A DNA stretch of 19,601 nt from Bdellovibrionales bacterium CG10_big_fil_rev_8_21_14_0_10_45_34 (GTDB lineage: Bacteria; Bdellovibrionota; Bdellovibrionia; Bdellovibrionales; 1-14-0-10-45-34): NCBI GenBank assembly GCA_002778785.1, contig PEZS01000003.1, forward strand, positions 55,485-75,085, read 5' to 3'. This document shows positions 16,731 to 19,601 of this stretch, piece by piece (position 1 is the first letter of the stretch; each line of letters starts with the position of its first letter). The notes beneath the pieces were generated by a model. That model was given only the letters and a program-made list of their open reading frames with translations. It had not been told where the DNA came from and searched no databases. Both the position numbers and the translations under genes were made by a program.

Positions 16731-17926
16731 TTTTCGACTACCTCTTGGGTTTTTTGGGATTACTTGTTCTCGTTTTACGATTGAAGCCAAAAAAGAAAGA
16801 ATCCTACAATCAGTTGTTGTCAGACTTCCCGTTAGTTTCAATAGTGGTTCCCTGTCGCAATGAACAGGCGAACATCGAACCTCTGCTGAAGAGTTTGGTA
16901 CAAATCGAGTACCCTCAGTTTGAAGTTTTGGTCGTCGACGACGAATCAACCGATAGAACTTGGAACATAGCAGAGGCCATCAGAGATGCAGAACGAGTTC
17001 ATGGAAGAGATAACATTGTGCTTTTGAAGGCGCCCTCGAAGCCCGCTGAGTATGTTGGCAAGAACTGGGCTTGCGCAATCGGGGCTGAGCACGCACGCGG
17101 AAGCTGGATTCTGTTCACGGATGCGGACACGCGGCATGAAAGGCAGTCCCTGAAAGAAGCTTTGCAATTTGCATACGCCAAGGATCTTTCACTTGTTTCA
17201 GCAATACCCTATCACCTTTGCAGCAAGGGCTTTGAAAGGTTCTTGGGTTTGTTTCACTTGCTGCCCCTCATTGCTTCATGTGCTTTTAGAGGCGAATACT
17301 CCGCTTTGAAAAGAGTAAGTCGCAAATCTCGAATATATGCCATCGGCCAGTATCTATTGTTTCGCAAGAAAACATACGAAGCCATCGGCGGGCACACAAG
17401 AATTCACGCTAGCCTCTCCGAAGACATTGATCTAGCAACTTTGGTACTTTTAGAGGGGAAAAAAGAAAACAGCAGTGAGGGTGGGGCTAAAGAAGAGTGC
17501 AAAGAGATAGACAAACAAGAATACAATAAAGAGTACAAAGAAAAGTGCAAAGAAGAATACAAAGAAAAATACAAATACGGGGTTTTTACACAAACACCTC
17601 TTTACAAAGTGCAGATGTACGGCTCCTTCAAGGAGTTTTTTAAAGGGTGGCAGCGTCTTATTCGAATTGGCTCAAATAGGGTGAGCGCTATGGCTTTCGT
17701 TGAAATTGCATTAATTTTTTCGTTGTTTACCCAGATGACTTGGTTAAGTTTGATCGGAGTTGTACTTCTGTTGCGGATTCAAAGGAGCCACGGAGACTTT
17801 TCCTTTATAGGGGCTGTTTTAGCTCCGCTAAGTCTGTTGCTTTTTCTGACGATCAGCATTTTGGGGTTTATTGAGAATTTTCAAAGAAAGGGCATTGTCT
17901 GGCATGACCGCATTTACAATACCTAA
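16727..17926 (+). CDS. Family 2 glycosyltransferase, CrtQ/CruC-like carotenoid glycosyltransferase
   Basis: This 399-aa membrane-bound GT2 enzyme probably adds a sugar to a hydroxylated carotenoid. It has an N-terminal hydrophobic segment (about 3-18), then the GT-A fold with VVPCRNEQANI (40-50), VVDDESTD (69-76), the GKNWACAIGAEHARG segment shared with CrtQ-type enzymes (111-125), the DxD site TDAD (131-134) and the ED acceptor-site pair (E232, D233). After a segment ending QMYGSFKEFFKGWQRL (296-311) there are C-terminal membrane helices (about 319-376). Between the ED motif and YGVF sits an unusual Lys/Glu/Tyr/Cys-rich insert of about 35 residues (about 247-283), made mostly of a 12-bp tandem repeat. 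It overlaps the preceding gene by 4 bp. Lipid or exopolysaccharide acceptors are alternatives, but the operon favours carotenoid. Confidence 0.87.
   Translation: MIFDYLLGFLGLLVLVLRLKPKKKESYNQLLSDFPLVSIVVPCRNEQANIEPLLKSLVQIEYPQFEVLVVDDESTDRTWNIAEAIRDAERVHGRDNIVLLKAPSKPAEYVGKNWACAIGAEHARGSWILFTDADTRHERQSLKEALQFAYAKDLSLVSAIPYHLCSKGFERFLGLFHLLPLIASCAFRGEYSALKRVSRKSRIYAIGQYLLFRKKTYEAIGGHTRIHASLSEDIDLATLVLLEGKKENSSEGGAKEECKEIDKQEYNKEYKEKCKEEYKEKYKYGVFTQTPLYKVQMYGSFKEFFKGWQRLIRIGSNRVSAMAFVEIALIFSLFTQMTWLSLIGVVLLLRIQRSHGDFSFIGAVLAPLSLLLFLTISILGFIENFQRKGIVWHDRIYNT
17489..17578 (+). repeat. 12-bp tandem repeat, about 7.5 copies, inside the glycosyltransferase gene
   Basis: Consecutive 12-bp units start at 17489, 17501, 17513, 17525, 17537, 17549 and 17561, with a final half unit at 17573-17578. 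The consensus is AAAGAARARTAC. The units read K-E-E-C, K-E-I-D, K-Q-E-Y, N-K-E-Y, K-E-K-C, K-E-E-Y, K-E-K-Y, K-Y (residues 255-284). A unit is four codons, so gain or loss of copies keeps the frame. Confidence 0.93.
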
Positions 17927-18359
17927 AGGCTGGTTTTTGGTAGCAACCGGTTTTGTGCTACTGCTAGCATCGCAAACGGCTTTTTCGGACACTATAGAAG
18001 TAAGGTTCTATGGCTTTCGATCTTCTGAAGGGTTTATAGCATTTAACGTTTTTGAAGCTGAGAAGTCAGATAGCTTTCCGGATAAGTCCACAGAGGCAGT
18101 GAAAAGCTATTATCTGCCGCTCGATGGAAAGACGGAAATCGTGCAAACCATCGAGATTGCTTCGGGTGATTATGCCATCTCAGCTATGCACGACGAAGAT
18201 GGTGATCGCAAGTTTCGAACCGGTTTATTTGGTATTCCAAGGGAAGGGTATGGATTCTCTAAAGATGCTAAAGTTTATTTTGGACCCCCCAGCTTTGATC
18301 GAGCAAAATTCAATACCCAAGGAATTTCAAAGATCGATATCAAAATCCGATATTTTTAG
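17904..18359 (+). CDS. DUF2141 exported protein at the end of the carotenoid operon
   Basis: The product is 151 aa from the ATG at 17904. It has a signal peptide (hydrophobic core about 10-26, likely cut after AFS at 28), followed by a DUF2141 domain ending with the family's characteristic block: ISAMHDEDGDRKFRTGLFGI, EGYGFSKDAKVYFGPPSFD and a beta-rich end. D-E-D-G-D resembles an EF-hand-type Ca2+ loop. DUF2141 genes recur next to carotenoid glycosyltransferases and desaturases in several bacterial groups (family knowledge), so a periplasmic role in pigment placement or transfer is plausible but unproven. An in-frame TTG at 17871 would lengthen the protein. I prefer the ATG because it gives a better signal peptide. 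It overlaps the glycosyltransferase by 23 bp. Confidence 0.88.
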   Translation: MTAFTIPKGWFLVATGFVLLLASQTAFSDTIEVRFYGFRSSEGFIAFNVFEAEKSDSFPDKSTEAVKSYYLPLDGKTEIVQTIEIASGDYAISAMHDEDGDRKFRTGLFGIPREGYGFSKDAKVYFGPPSFDRAKFNTQGISKIDIKIRYF

Positions 18360-18389
18360 CATAGCATCAAACAAGCATATAAGAGCTAT

Positions 18390-19370
18390 CTAGAGGAGAG
18401 AGCCACTTACCCAAAATCCAACCGAGCTTACATCAAGCAATGAGACAGTGGTGCCGTCGCTTCGAATCCGCTGCTCTTCAATCGGGAATGTTTGAAGAAA
18501 TCCGTATACAGATACGAGTTTAGAAAATTCATAGGCGTAACCAGCTGTTACCGGAGTTGGCCATAGTCGCCACGCCCCACTGTCTTCTGAAGGTTTCAGG
18601 GTTGACTCAAAAGGATTCCAGTCAGACCTAACAAGTTTTCGATAATCGAGAGTGGTGCCAACGCGGATCGCGCCCTTTTCGCTTGTGTGGTAGTTAATGT
18701 TTGGAGTCAGCGAGACAACAAATTCTGGTTTGAACCTGCCGTCTCCCCACTGATTTAAGAAAGGCTGTTCGGCGGCTGAAGGGTCTTCGTAAAGAAAGTA
18801 TCTTGGCGAAAGAATCGTGAACAAAGACCAAGCAGATCCTATTGGTCTATAGTTGAGTCCTGCAAACATTCCCGGCGTTAGGAGGGTCGTTCTGCCTTGG
18901 GTTGTAAAGCCCCCTCCAAAGGGTGCGGGTACCGAGTAGGGAAAGTCTGTATTGAGGGCTCCGGTGAGGCTCCACTCTTCTGCCCCCGCCAAACGACCTG
19001 AAATTCCAATTCTGGGCGACTCCCACCGAAATTGTTCAGAAGGATTCTGAATTTCATTCGCACGATTAACAACCCACTGCGTTCTTGTCTGTAAATCTAC
19101 AGCCAGATCAGAAAGAACCTTAAAACGAAATGAAACAAGATTGAAAAAGTTTACTCCATCATCGGAAGGTCTACCAAATGAGTTTGGTCGATAATCCGAT
19201 GTTTCATTGGTTAAGCCTGGACCATCAAAGAAGCTAAAATAAGTGATTCCTAAAAAATCTGAGACGGCGGATTCCTTCTCGGTTGCCTCTAGTTTAAGGC
19301 TCGAGCTGGCATTACTTTGCTGAGCGAATGCCTGATTGTCCAAGTGGCAAAAGGCAAGAGCAATCAGCAA
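18390..19370 (-). CDS. Outer-membrane beta-barrel protein of unknown function
   Basis: The 326-aa protein has a signal peptide ending AFA-QQ and then alternating polar and hydrophobic strands rich in Phe, Tyr, Trp and Gly, as in 10- to 14-strand barrels. An N-terminal segment SDFLGITYFSFFDGPGL resembles outer-membrane proteins I associate with Bdellovibrio relatives. No transport or enzymatic motif is recognised. The start is uncertain: the only standard start codon in this open frame before the signal core is a TTG at 19370, preceded by TAAGG. The frame then stays open without ATG, GTG or TTG to a stop at 19563-19565. In-frame residues VPVKAAF just upstream would supply the missing basic n-region. 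It converges on the DUF2141 gene with a 30-bp gap. Confidence 0.75.
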   Translation of the reverse strand: MLIALAFCHLDNQAFAQQSNASSSLKLEATEKESAVSDFLGITYFSFFDGPGLTNETSDYRPNSFGRPSDDGVNFFNLVSFRFKVLSDLAVDLQTRTQWVVNRANEIQNPSEQFRWESPRIGISGRLAGAEEWSLTGALNTDFPYSVPAPFGGGFTTQGRTTLLTPGMFAGLNYRPIGSAWSLFTILSPRYFLYEDPSAAEQPFLNQWGDGRFKPEFVVSLTPNINYHTSEKGAIRVGTTLDYRKLVRSDWNPFESTLKPSEDSGAWRLWPTPVTAGYAYEFSKLVSVYGFLQTFPIEEQRIRSDGTTVSLLDVSSVGFWVSGSLL

Positions 19371-19553
19371 GAAAGCAGCCTTAACGGGGACAAGTTGTAG
19401 AGGCTCCCGGCATGTAGTCTTAGTGCCGACGAGCCCCTGCTTGCCTTTCTTCTCTAATGTCGTATAGCTTTGCCTACCTAAAATGAAATTCCATTTATTT
19501 TGACTACGAATTGAATCATTGAAAATCGTACCGAAAGGGGCAGTTGACTCGTA

Positions 19554-19575
19554 ATGGGGCCACTAAGAGCCCCGT
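19554..19575. other. GC-rich hairpin in the terminal 230-bp gene-free stretch
   Basis: ATGGGGC (19554-19560), an 8-base loop and GCCCCGT (19569-19575) form a 7-bp stem with one wobble pair. No T-run follows on either strand, so a rho-independent terminator is not supported. The remainder of 19371-19601 holds no recognisable gene and probably contains the promoter of the outer-membrane protein gene. Confidence 0.4.
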
Positions 19576-19601
19576 TGCCTCATAATCCTGACACCGACTA
19601 A

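Noticed and set aside
18337-18357. Terminator-like ATATC-7 nt-GATAT followed by TTTTT at the end of the DUF2141 gene
   Set aside because: The stem is only 5 AT-rich base pairs and lies inside the coding end, so it is too weak to call a terminator.

Overview
The window reads as one stretch of a Gram-negative chromosome of roughly mid-40s percent GC (judged by eye), densely packed with protein genes. No RNA gene, insertion sequence, CRISPR array or phage gene was seen. A Bdellovibrionota-like (Bdellovibrio-type) deltaproteobacterial relative is my best guess. The grounds are a carotenoid operon that pairs a proteobacterial CrtY with a CrtQ/CruC-like glycosyltransferase and a DUF2141 protein, a myxobacterial-style TonB-dependent receptor, and an outer-membrane protein with a 'FDGPGL' segment near its N-terminus. 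This is inference from protein style, not from a marker gene.

Left arm (1-7423, all minus strand). In transcription order it holds a free-standing M4/M36-type protease propeptide protein (FTP plus PepSY, no catalytic domain), a PHP-family phosphoesterase, the ribosome-associated GTPase TypA/BipA, an exported protein of unknown function, and a P2A-type (Ca2+-like) P-type ATPase. The last two are 3 bp apart and probably co-transcribed.

Middle (7561-12511, plus strand). This is a complete energised outer-membrane transport unit in the order exbB, exbD, tonB, TonB-dependent receptor, lipoprotein. It supplies its own proton-driven motor, transducer, gated barrel and a surface or periplasmic lipoprotein. 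The substrate cannot be read from the sequence.

Right (12622-18359, plus strand). A tightly overlapping carotenoid operon runs crtY, crtI, crtB, an unknown five-helix membrane protein, a family 2 glycosyltransferase and a DUF2141 protein. CrtB, CrtI and CrtY should take GGPP through phytoene and lycopene to beta-carotene. A glycosyltransferase then needs a hydroxyl acceptor, but no CrtZ, CrtR, CruF or other known hydroxylase is present in the window. The unknown membrane protein lies exactly where such an enzyme would be expected. It contains an internal duplication, two I-D-x3-H ... E-x3-H units that both face the cytoplasm, which looks like a two-metal site. I regard it as the best candidate here for an undescribed carotenoid-modifying enzyme.

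The glycosyltransferase carries a 12-bp tandem repeat (about 7.5 copies) inserted in frame in its catalytic domain. The operon ends convergently against a minus-strand outer-membrane beta-barrel gene (18390-19370) whose N-terminus lacks a normal start codon. The last 230 bases hold a GC-rich hairpin and no recognisable gene.
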